Position numbers and translations under genes: made by a program
NCBI GenBank assembly: GCA_016177555.1
Contig: JACOVB010000410.1
Location: 1 to 5,904 of the forward strand
Direction of reading: 5' to 3'
Length of the DNA: 5,904 nucleotides
Origin: Candidatus Rokuibacteriota bacterium
GTDB lineage: Bacteria > Methylomirabilota > Methylomirabilia > Rokubacteriales > CSP1-6
Shown here: piece after piece, positions 1-5,217 of the stretch
Position numbering within the stretch: position 1 is the stretch's first letter
How the letters are laid out: every line of letters starts with the position of its first letter
Notes under the pieces: generated by a model
Told to the model about the DNA's origin: nothing
The model's database searches: none
Seen by the model: only the letters and a program-made list of their open reading frames with translations

Positions 1-147
1 GTCCGGGACGCCGCCGAGGCCGCGCCACGGCCGAGGAATGCCCGGAATGCCGAGCGCGCCGCGGGTGAGCTCGCGAGCGTTCAGGAGGAGCAGCCGCACG
101 AACTCGGAGAAGCCGAGCGTGAGGATCGCGAAGTAGTCCTCTGCGTC
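1..147 (-). pseudogene. livM: Fragment of a LivM-type branched-chain amino acid ABC transporter permease (lacks its N-terminus; runs off the left edge)
   Basis: Read on the minus strand from 147 down to 1, one frame is open for 49 codons and begins DAEDYFAILTLGFSEFVRLL. This is followed by a segment ending LTRGALGIPGIPRPW. The YFAI-TLGF-E--RL block and the LT-G--GI-GIPRP block are hallmarks of the interior of LivM permeases, inner-membrane subunits of Liv/HAAT importers for branched-chain amino acids and related compounds. The N-terminal third expected in LivM, with its first membrane helices and a start codon, is missing. Just upstream, the DNA instead encodes the LivG ATPase in a different frame. 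The fragment therefore has no start of its own here and is probably not translated as a functional permease. The rest of the gene lies outside the window. The identification is confident; whether the truncation is biological or an assembly artefact is open. Confidence 0.75.
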
Positions 148-701
148 GGGTTCACCCCGGCCCCCGGCTCGTCGAGCATGAGCAGCGCCGGCTCGGCCAT
201 GAGCGTCCGGGCCAGCTCGAGGAGCTTCTTTTGCCCGCCGGAGAGCGTCCAGGCCGGCTCGCCGGCGAGCCGTGCGAGCCCCACCTGCTCGAGCACGACC
301 ATCGCGCGCTCGCGCAGCCGCGTCTCGTCACGCCGCACGCGCCCAGGCTGGAGCCACGGCACCCAGAGCCGCTCGCCGGCCTGGTCGGGCGCCACCACCA
401 TGAGGTTCTCGAGGACGGAGAGGTCCTTGAACTCGCGCGGGATCTGGAAGGTCCGGCAGATGCCGCGTCGGAAGACCTTGTGGGCCGGGAGCCCGGTGAT
501 GTCGTCGCCCCGGAACCGAACGCGCCCGCCGTCGGGCCGGTGGAAGCCGGTGAGGAGGTTGAAGAGGGTCGTTTTCCCGGCGCCGTTGGGGCCGATGAGC
601 CCGGTGATCGTCCCCTCGCGCACCTCGAGCGAGCAGCGGTCGACCGCGCGCAGGCCGCCGAAGCTCTTGGTCAGATCTTCGACGGCCAGAAAGGGGGGCA
701 T
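81..701 (-). CDS. livG: LivG-type branched-chain amino acid ABC transporter ATP-binding protein, C-terminally truncated
   Basis: The 206-codon frame begins MPPFLAVEDLTKSFGGL. It carries Walker A GPNGAGKT (residues 37-44), Q-loop Gln86 within the LivG-typical RTFQ-PREF segment, the signature LSGGQ (153-157) and Walker B LLMLDEP with catalytic Glu178. The LivG D-loop GAGVNPT follows, ending at residue 186. LivG proteins are normally about 250 residues; here the last 20 codons are unrelated Ser/Arg-rich sequence ending at 81. The H-loop histidine (the IEHD motif) and the C-terminal portion are absent, so ATP hydrolysis is unlikely. The homology breaks where LivM coding sequence begins in another frame, near 139-147. 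The ATG at 701 was chosen because the family similarity starts there. It has no good Shine-Dalgarno sequence and lies 31 bases inside the preceding MoaD-like gene, so translation may be coupled. In an intact locus it would energise a LivHM permease from the cytoplasmic face. Confidence 0.8.
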   Translation of the reverse strand: MPPFLAVEDLTKSFGGLRAVDRCSLEVREGTITGLIGPNGAGKTTLFNLLTGFHRPDGGRVRFRGDDITGLPAHKVFRRGICRTFQIPREFKDLSVLENLMVVAPDQAGERLWVPWLQPGRVRRDETRLRERAMVVLEQVGLARLAGEPAWTLSGGQKKLLELARTLMAEPALLMLDEPGAGVNPTQRTTSRSSRSASPSSCGCSS

Positions 702-1024
702 GTGATAGAAAGAGCACCCACCATGGCGCCCCCCATGAACTGACCCAGAAGCGTGACGCGCTCGCCGCCCTGGAGGGGCGAGTCCAGCTGGTGAGTCACG
801 CCGAGAACGGCATCGTTCACGACCACCTCGATGTGCTCGCCGAGGTCGGTGCGCGCCGGGTTCCATAATGCCGCCTCCAGCTCGGGGAAGCGGGCCGACC
901 AGCGCCTCAGCAGCGTGCGGAGCGTGTCGTCTGCAGTCACGGGCTCCTCGAAGAGCCGGCTACCCGACCCGTCGCCGCCCACGCACCTGGTCACCCAGGT
1001 CGTGACCTCGATGGTGGCCGTCAA
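671..1024 (-). CDS. MoaD/ThiS-family ubiquitin-like protein associated with the AOR cluster (AorD-like)
   Basis: This 117-residue protein starts at a TTG and opens with TATIEVTTWVTRCV as its first strand. A helix follows (TLRTLLRRWSARFPEL, 34-49), then the strand HIEVVVNDAVL (64-74) and the segment LQGGERVTLLGQFMGG (84-99). The order beta strand, helix, NG/ND turn, 'L--GD-V-LL---GG' is that of MoaD/ThiS sulfur-carrier folds. MoaD supplies sulfur for molybdopterin; paralogues next to tungsten AOR genes are thought to serve W-cofactor maturation. An AOR-linked role is inferred from position, 70 bases after the catalytic subunit. Unusually, the diglycine (98-99) is not terminal: 18 further residues follow, reaching SKI at the stop, and this tail overlaps livG by 31 bases. 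A normal sulfur carrier needs a free C-terminal glycine. The TTG start is the only initiation-type codon placed to include the first strand; a GTG at 994 would delete part of it. Confidence 0.65.
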   Translation of the reverse strand: MTATIEVTTWVTRCVGGDGSGSRLFEEPVTADDTLRTLLRRWSARFPELEAALWNPARTDLGEHIEVVVNDAVLGVTHQLDSPLQGGERVTLLGQFMGGAMVGALSITCPPFWPSKI

Positions 1025-1094
1025 TACTCCGGCCTCGCTCCGCTCGGAACCATCTCCGTCTCCGCTCGGCTCGCCTGCGGCTGCGCCTCGCAGA
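1025..1094 (-). repeat. Short GC-rich intergenic spacer with a 10-bp direct repeat between the AOR and MoaD-like genes
   Basis: This 70-base gap between the AOR stop codon and the TTG of the MoaD-like gene is unusually repetitive. The plus-strand word CTCCGCTCGG occurs at 1038-1047 and again at 1060-1069, a 22-base period, embedded in further CTCCG/GCTCGCC/CTGCG variations. I see no perfect hairpin followed by a T-run, so it does not look like an intrinsic terminator. On the minus strand it supplies only weak purine-rich matches to a ribosome binding site before the TTG. A small mobile or dispersed intergenic repeat is possible but cannot be shown from one copy. Confidence 0.35.
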
Positions 1095-3008
1095 TCATTT
1101 CCTCCACAGGTCTTTGGCGAGCCAGTCGAGGCCGAGGGCGTGGAGCGTGTCCTTCTTCGGCTTGCCGGTCTTGCGGTCGTAGCCCACCGTCTCGTACCAG
1201 ACGTCCAGCATCCGCTCCCACTGGTCCATGACGTGGTGATCCTTGGCGGGACCGTCCACGGGCCGCGAGCCGTAGCGCTCGGACGGATACTCCGACTCGG
1301 GGCCGATACCGCAGCGCAGGTTGAAGGCGCGCAGGATGGCCGCGGTTCGCCGGCCCAGCCGCATGGCATCCTCCAGCCGGTAGCTCCATCCCGTGGCGGC
1401 CGAGAGCGCCCGCGCCAGCATCTCCACTCGCGTCCGGAAGGTGAAGGAGCACCCTCCGAGCGAATCCTCGAAGTGACGCCGGCCGAGGATGCCACCCGTG
1501 AGCCGAGCCACCTGCTCGCCGTCGAAGGGGTTGATGCGCCCGGGCAGTCCGATCTCCGTCTGATGAGTGGGGTTCGCGCTCTCCATGGTGCCGTTGGACG
1601 AGGTGCAGGTGTCGAGCATCTCGTCCCAGCGCCCGCGGTGGTCGTGTCCGCGCGGCGAGGCGCCCTTCCTGGTGTAGACGGCGCACCGGGCGGCCTCGCC
1701 CCCCACCTTCTCCGCCGCCCGCTTGACGCCCTCGGCCAGGATGTCGCCGAAGCCCTCGCGGTGGGAGATCATCTGGAGCAGGCGGTACGCCCCCTCGGCG
1801 TCGCCGAAGCTGAGCGTGAAGCCCACCTGCTTCTCGGTGAGGTAGCCCTTGTCCATGCACTCCATCACCCAGCCGCACACCCAGCCGAACTCGTTGACGT
1901 CGACGCAGGCGCGGTCGACGCGCGTGTTGAGCCAGGAGATCGCCTCTCTGTCGGTGACGCCGAGCTGCCAGCCCGCCCCCGACCACCCCTCGTACTCCGG
2001 CTCGTCCACGCGCTCGCCGGCATGCGGCCCCTTGCGGATCACCTGGATATGGCAGTGGTGCATGCCGCAGGCGCTGCACTGGTGCCCCCGGTGGTCGAAC
2101 CCGTGGCGGAGCTTGGCGGGCTCCCACTCGGCCATGTCCACCGTGGTCACATTGGTCGTGTAGTTCTTGATCGGGAGTACGCCGAGTTTGTACAGGTTCG
2201 TCACGCCGAACAGCGTGCCCCAGTTGTAGAGGACGGCCGACGACGGATCGGTCTTGAGGTCGTGGGCGATGTCGTCGGCGGCCTGGATCAGTCCGCGCGT
2301 GTCGTGGGCGGCGAGGGCCTTGGTCCCGCGCACGATGCACACGGCCTTGAGCCGCTTCTTGCCCATGACCGCACCGCAACCGTTCTTGGAGGCCACGTGC
2401 CCGTAGTCCCCCTGGATGGCCGCGAAGCGGACGAGGTTCTCGCCCGCGGGGCCGACGGAGTAGACGGACAGGCGGTGGCCGGAGAGCCCATGCTCGGCCT
2501 CCAGCGCCTGCTGCGTCTCCCAGGTATCCTTGCCCTTGAGGTGGGCGGCGTCGCGGACCTCGACGGCGTCGTCGTTGATGTAGAGGTAGGAGAGCTTCTT
2601 CGCCTGCCCCTGGATCACGATGGCGTCGTAGCCCGAGAACTTCAGCGCCGCCCCGAAGAAGCCGTTGGCCTGGGTCGAGGTGGCGCCGCCGGTCAGCGCC
2701 CCCCGCGTGATCACGCTGAGCCCGCCGGTGCCCCAGACGGGCAGTCCCGCCAGCGGACCCGTGGCCATGATGAGGCGGTTCTCCGGGTGGTCCCAGTGGA
2801 TCTTGGGGCCCACCTCGTCGTAGAGGATCTTCGCGCCGAGGCCGACGCCTCCCAGGTACTCGCGCATCTCACCGGGGCTCCACGGTTGGGTCCACACCTT
2901 CCCCGTGGAGAGATTGACACGCAGGAGCTTCCCCGCGTAGCCACCCGGGAGCGGCGGGGCGGGCCGAGACGTGGACGAGGAAGGCTTGGCGGTCGCTGTC
3001 GGGCTCAT
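1095..3008 (-). CDS. Aldehyde:ferredoxin oxidoreductase family tungsten/molybdenum-pterin catalytic subunit (AorB-like)
   Basis: This 637-residue protein matches the AOR family over its full length (Pyrococcus AOR is about 605). The N-terminal domain runs GYAGKLLRVNLSTGKV (23-38), GGVGLGAKILYDEVGP (53-68), TGPLAGLP (83-90), ANGFFGAALKFSGYDAIVI (114-132) and NGCGAVMGKKRLKAV (209-223), the segments that hold the bis-pterin cofactor. Cys311, Cys314 and Cys319, with Cys520 in DSLGGC, should bind one [4Fe-4S] cluster. The spacing is CX2CX4C rather than the CX2CX3C of Pyrococcus AOR, and the segment KGASPRGHDHRGRW (448-461) is in the place of the usual PAYDPRG motif, so this is a divergent subfamily. 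The family oxidises aldehydes to acids; substrate and metal are not readable. The first ~20 residues are a Ser/Pro/Ala-rich extension. The start at 3008 overlaps the stop of the FAD subunit gene as ATGA, indicating translational coupling. The enzyme is cytoplasmic, with no signal peptide. Confidence 0.93.
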   Translation of the reverse strand: MSPTATAKPSSSTSRPAPPLPGGYAGKLLRVNLSTGKVWTQPWSPGEMREYLGGVGLGAKILYDEVGPKIHWDHPENRLIMATGPLAGLPVWGTGGLSVITRGALTGGATSTQANGFFGAALKFSGYDAIVIQGQAKKLSYLYINDDAVEVRDAAHLKGKDTWETQQALEAEHGLSGHRLSVYSVGPAGENLVRFAAIQGDYGHVASKNGCGAVMGKKRLKAVCIVRGTKALAAHDTRGLIQAADDIAHDLKTDPSSAVLYNWGTLFGVTNLYKLGVLPIKNYTTNVTTVDMAEWEPAKLRHGFDHRGHQCSACGMHHCHIQVIRKGPHAGERVDEPEYEGWSGAGWQLGVTDREAISWLNTRVDRACVDVNEFGWVCGWVMECMDKGYLTEKQVGFTLSFGDAEGAYRLLQMISHREGFGDILAEGVKRAAEKVGGEAARCAVYTRKGASPRGHDHRGRWDEMLDTCTSSNGTMESANPTHQTEIGLPGRINPFDGEQVARLTGGILGRRHFEDSLGGCSFTFRTRVEMLARALSAATGWSYRLEDAMRLGRRTAAILRAFNLRCGIGPESEYPSERYGSRPVDGPAKDHHVMDQWERMLDVWYETVGYDRKTGKPKKDTLHALGLDWLAKDLWRK

Positions 3009-4345
3009 GCGTTCACCGATTGGGGGAGGTCGGGTGAGCTGGAGGGCCGGCCCAGCACGGTCTGCGGCAAGAGCCGCCCCGGCGTGCGCGCGGCCATGAA
3101 GGCCGGCTTGATGTCGAAGGGGTTCCGCTCGAGATGGGACTTCCAGGCCGAGAGATCCACCCCGGACTGGACCAGCCCCTTGAGGATCCCCACGTCGTTG
3201 GTCGTCCAGATGTCCTTGGCGGGCCCGCAAATCATGGCGCCGGTGAGCCGGCCGCCGTGAAAGAGCAGCTTGCGGTACTGCGAGCGATCGGGTCGGACGG
3301 CCGTGTACACCTCGGCCGCGGCGTCGTCCCACTGGCCGAAGGACGCGATGTCCAGGTCGCAGACCTCCACGATGTTCATGAGGAGGCTGCCGCGGTAGGC
3401 CACGTCGCGGCCCGCCATGTTGGCCCCCACCACCCGCCCGTGCTCCTGAGCCGTGGGCTCGATGGCGTGCACCTCGGCGGCGCCGGTGATCAGGTTACGG
3501 CCGCGCGCCACATCGCCTGCCGCATACACGTTGCGGATGCTCGAGCGCAGGTGATCGTCCACCAGGATCCCCCCCTGCCCGCTCTCGGCCATGTCCATGC
3601 CGGAGTCCCGGAGCCACTCGAGATTCGTCCGGATGCCCGTGGCCATGATCACCACGTCGGCCGGGAGCGCCTCCCCCTTCTTCACGTGGAGGATGCGCGT
3701 GCCGCGGCGCTCCTCGATACGGGTGACCGTGACGCCCGTCCGGATCGCGACGCCGTGCCGCGTGAGCCACCCCGCCACGAGCTCGGCGCAACCGGCATCG
3801 ACCATCCTCGGAAGGATGCGCGGGGCGACCTCGACGATGGTCAGTCGGGCGCCGCGGGAGAGGATGGCGTTGAGGATGGTGAAGGAGATGAAGCCGGCGC
3901 CCACCATGACGACGCGACGGCCGGGCGTGACGGCGGCGATGACGGCGCGCGCCTCCTCGAGCGTCCAGAAGGAGTGCAACCCCGGGCCGTCGGCGCCGGG
4001 GATCGGCGGCCGCGCCGCGCGCGAGCCCGTGGCGATCAGGCAATCGTCGTACTCGACCCGGGTCCCGTCGTCCAGCGTCAGAGCGTTGGCCTCCGGGTCT
4101 AGCGCCGCGGCGCGCCGTCCGATCAGCGTCTTGACCTTCCAGGCCGCCAGCGAGGCCGGCGTCGCGGTGAAGACATGGGATTCGGCAATGCTCTGGCCGA
4201 GGTAGTACGGCAGGACCATGCGCGAGTACGGCCGCTCGGCGGAGACGAGCGTGATCTCGGACGCCCCTCCGTCCTCTTCCCGGATGGTCCGGATGGCGTT
4301 GAGCCCGGCCGTGCCGCCGCCGATGATCAGATGACGGGTGGGCAT
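3005..4345 (-). CDS. FAD/NAD(P)-dependent pyridine nucleotide-disulfide oxidoreductase family subunit of the AOR complex (AorC-like)
   Basis: This 446-residue flavoprotein has the two-dinucleotide-domain plan of NADH:rubredoxin reductases and NirB-type proteins. The FAD-binding motif is HLIIGGGTAGLNA (5-17), the ATG motif LIATGSRA (103-110) and the second FAD contact NVYAAGDVA (272-280). The NAD(P) fold is VVMVGAGFIS (145-154) with an acidic Glu172 at the end of the next strand, which favours NAD over NADP. The EPTAQEHGRVVGANMAG segment (296-312) is typical of this class. The third glycine of the NAD motif is replaced by Ser154. No redox-active CXXC is seen, so it is not a disulfide reductase. 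It most likely passes electrons between the four-cluster ferredoxin and NAD, as AorC does in Aromatoleum. The ATG at 4345 is fixed by the FAD motif starting at residue 5, by a Shine-Dalgarno sequence at 4352-4358, and by a TGATG overlap with the preceding stop. The frame stays open upstream to 4789, but that part lies inside the ferredoxin gene and was discarded. Confidence 0.92.
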   Translation of the reverse strand: MPTRHLIIGGGTAGLNAIRTIREEDGGASEITLVSAERPYSRMVLPYYLGQSIAESHVFTATPASLAAWKVKTLIGRRAAALDPEANALTLDDGTRVEYDDCLIATGSRAARPPIPGADGPGLHSFWTLEEARAVIAAVTPGRRVVMVGAGFISFTILNAILSRGARLTIVEVAPRILPRMVDAGCAELVAGWLTRHGVAIRTGVTVTRIEERRGTRILHVKKGEALPADVVIMATGIRTNLEWLRDSGMDMAESGQGGILVDDHLRSSIRNVYAAGDVARGRNLITGAAEVHAIEPTAQEHGRVVGANMAGRDVAYRGSLLMNIVEVCDLDIASFGQWDDAAAEVYTAVRPDRSQYRKLLFHGGRLTGAMICGPAKDIWTTNDVGILKGLVQSGVDLSAWKSHLERNPFDIKPAFMAARTPGRLLPQTVLGRPSSSPDLPQSVNA

Positions 4346-4818
4346 CACTCCACCTCCTGGGCCAGCAGGCGCGCTGTTCGCTCGGCGGCGAAGTCCCCGA
4401 GCCAGTCGGCGGGCTCCCCCTCGCGGTAGACGATGGCCTGGGTGGGGCACGCCTCGGCGCAGGCAGGCGCGCCGTCGCAGAGGTTGCACTTGTAGGCCTT
4501 GTGGGTGTCGGCGTCGTAGAACATGGTGCCGTAGGGGCAGGCGACGGTGCAGAGCTTGCAGCCCACGCACCGGTCGTCGAGCACATCCTTCGCGCCCGCC
4601 GCGTTGATCCGGATGGCCCCCACGGGGCAGGCGGTCATGCACCAGCCCTCGGCGCACTGGGTGCACGTGTACGGGGCATAGGAGGTGTAGCCCTCGAAGG
4701 GCGAGACGCGGATCACGGATTTCGCCGGCTGGAAGCTGCCGGTCTGCACGTAGGAGCAGGCGAGCTCGCACCGGAGACAGCCGGTGCACCTGTCGGGGAG
4801 GAGCGCGAGGACTCTCAT
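4345..4818 (-). CDS. Four-[4Fe-4S]-cluster ferredoxin-type electron transfer subunit (HycB/AorA-like)
   Basis: This 157-residue protein carries 16 cysteines in four ferredoxin-like motifs: C11-C14-C17-C21, C52-C55-C60-C64, C84-C87-C90-C94 and C111-C114-C120-C124. The last three are each followed by Pro except where noted by context (CP at 64, 94 and 124). This pattern is that of the iron-sulfur subunits of the DMSO reductase/HycB/CooF group and of the small subunit of bacterial three-subunit AORs. It should wire electrons between the catalytic AOR subunit and the FAD subunit, whose genes follow with overlapping start and stop codons. There is no signal peptide or membrane segment, so it is cytoplasmic. 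The ATG at 4818 lies 7 bases after the GYD gene's stop. The only purine-rich Shine-Dalgarno match (AGGAGGG, 4834-4840) is 15 bases away, too far to be ideal, so translational coupling with the GYD gene is likely. The short acidic C-terminal tail has no recognised motif. Confidence 0.92.
   Translation of the reverse strand: MRVLALLPDRCTGCLRCELACSYVQTGSFQPAKSVIRVSPFEGYTSYAPYTCTQCAEGWCMTACPVGAIRINAAGAKDVLDDRCVGCKLCTVACPYGTMFYDADTHKAYKCNLCDGAPACAEACPTQAIVYREGEPADWLGDFAAERTARLLAQEVE
4352..4358 (-). promoter_or_regulatory. Shine-Dalgarno sequence for the FAD subunit gene
   Basis: The minus strand reads AGGAGGT here, six bases before the ATG at 4345 and inside the last codons of the ferredoxin gene. 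It decides the start of the FAD subunit in favour of 4345 over the in-frame upstream extension to 4789. Confidence 0.8.
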
Positions 4819-4825
4819 GGGTGGG

Positions 4826-5149
4826 CTAGCGTGCCCTCCTGCGTCGCGCCCTGGGCCGCCCGTGGGCCTCGAGCCGGCTGATGAAGGTGTCCAGCGGGAT
4901 CGCGGGCATGGTCATTATCTGTACCGAGCCGCGCGCGCCCATCTCGATGGAGATGGAGGAGATCGTCTCATTGTCGGGGGCCTCGAGAATGGTCACGAAG
5001 TCGTAGGGCCCCAGCACCGCGTACTGGGCGCGGACCTTGGCGCCCTTCGACTCCAGCTCCCGGTTCACCTTGCGGATCCACCCCGGCCGCTCGCGCAAGA
5101 CCTTCCGCCCGGACTCGCTCAGCGTGCTCAGCATCACATAGTGTGCCAC
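4826..5149 (-). CDS. GYD domain-containing protein
   Basis: This 107-residue protein matches the GYD family (about 95-105 residues, a ferredoxin-like alpha/beta fold related to dimeric barrels). It begins AHYVMLSTLSESGRK, has the defining G-x-YD motif as GPYDFV (residues 47-52), and ends the domain with GSVQIMTMPAIPLDTF (74-89). The biochemical role of the family is not established. The C-terminus is strongly basic (RPRARRRRAR), which is unusual for the family and could be a nucleic-acid or membrane-surface contact, or simply GC-driven drift. It is the first gene of the AOR transcription unit: a GTG start five bases after a strong AGGAGGT, an extended -10 promoter about 37 bases upstream of the start, and a 7-base gap to the ferredoxin subunit. 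A regulatory or small-molecule-binding role for the AOR system is my inference from position only. Confidence 0.85.
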   Translation of the reverse strand: MAHYVMLSTLSESGRKVLRERPGWIRKVNRELESKGAKVRAQYAVLGPYDFVTILEAPDNETISSISIEMGARGSVQIMTMPAIPLDTFISRLEAHGRPRARRRRAR

Positions 5150-5154
5150 GGCGT

Positions 5155-5161
5155 ACCTCCT
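5155..5161 (-). promoter_or_regulatory. Shine-Dalgarno sequence for the GYD gene (supports a GTG start)
   Basis: The minus strand reads AGGAGGT followed by the five-base spacer ACGCC and then GTG at 5149. This near-ideal site fixes a non-ATG start that also coincides with the beginning of the GYD domain similarity. Confidence 0.85.
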
Positions 5162-5185
5162 GGGCTGGAGCTGCTGTCGAGCGGC

Positions 5186-5194
5186 ATTATAGCA
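5186..5194 (-). promoter_or_regulatory. Extended -10 promoter (TGCTATAAT) of the GYD-AOR operon
   Basis: The minus strand reads TGCTATAAT, a perfect sigma-70-type -10 hexamer (5186-5191) preceded by the TGn extension. No good -35 hexamer is seen 16-18 bases further upstream (GC-only sequence), which is usual for extended -10 promoters. Transcription would start near 5179, giving a leader of about 30 bases before the GTG at 5149, with the ribosome binding site inside it. An A/T hexamer is conspicuous in such GC-rich DNA and sits in the only substantial non-coding gap on this side of the operon. Confidence 0.65.
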
Positions 5195-5217
5195 GAGCGC
5201 CCGCGAGCCCGCCGCCG

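Noticed and set aside
702..866. LivG with an extended N-terminus or a MoaD-LivG fusion through the G-run
   Set aside because: Upstream codons in the LivG frame are an out-of-frame reading of the MoaD-like gene. A fusion would need an indel or programmed frameshift for which there is no direct evidence.
1021..2379. A 452-codon minus-strand frame inside the AOR gene
   Set aside because: Arg/Gly/Ala-rich shadow of the AOR coding frame with no domain.
831..3260. An 809-codon open frame on the plus strand, opposite the AOR gene
   Set aside because: Its translation is rich in Val, Ala, Arg, His and Leu without recognisable domains, and it is antisense to a clearly conserved gene. High GC with G/C third positions keeps antisense frames free of stops.
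3009..3332. Upstream in-frame extension of the AOR gene (745 residues)
   Set aside because: It is an out-of-frame reading of the FAD subunit's C-terminus; the ATGA overlap at 3005-3008 gives the natural start.
3134..4102. A 322-codon plus-strand frame and overlapping smaller ones opposite the FAD subunit
   Set aside because: Low-complexity antisense translation of a conserved flavoprotein gene; no family resemblance.
4346..4789. Upstream in-frame extension of the FAD subunit gene (594 residues)
   Set aside because: The extension is an out-of-frame reading of the four-cluster ferredoxin gene. The FAD motif begins right after the ATG at 4345, which has its own Shine-Dalgarno sequence.
5195..5217. 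Possible intrinsic terminator after the DUF748 gene
   Set aside because: The GC-rich stretch contains direct repeats of GCGGGC rather than a good inverted repeat, and no T-run follows on the minus strand.
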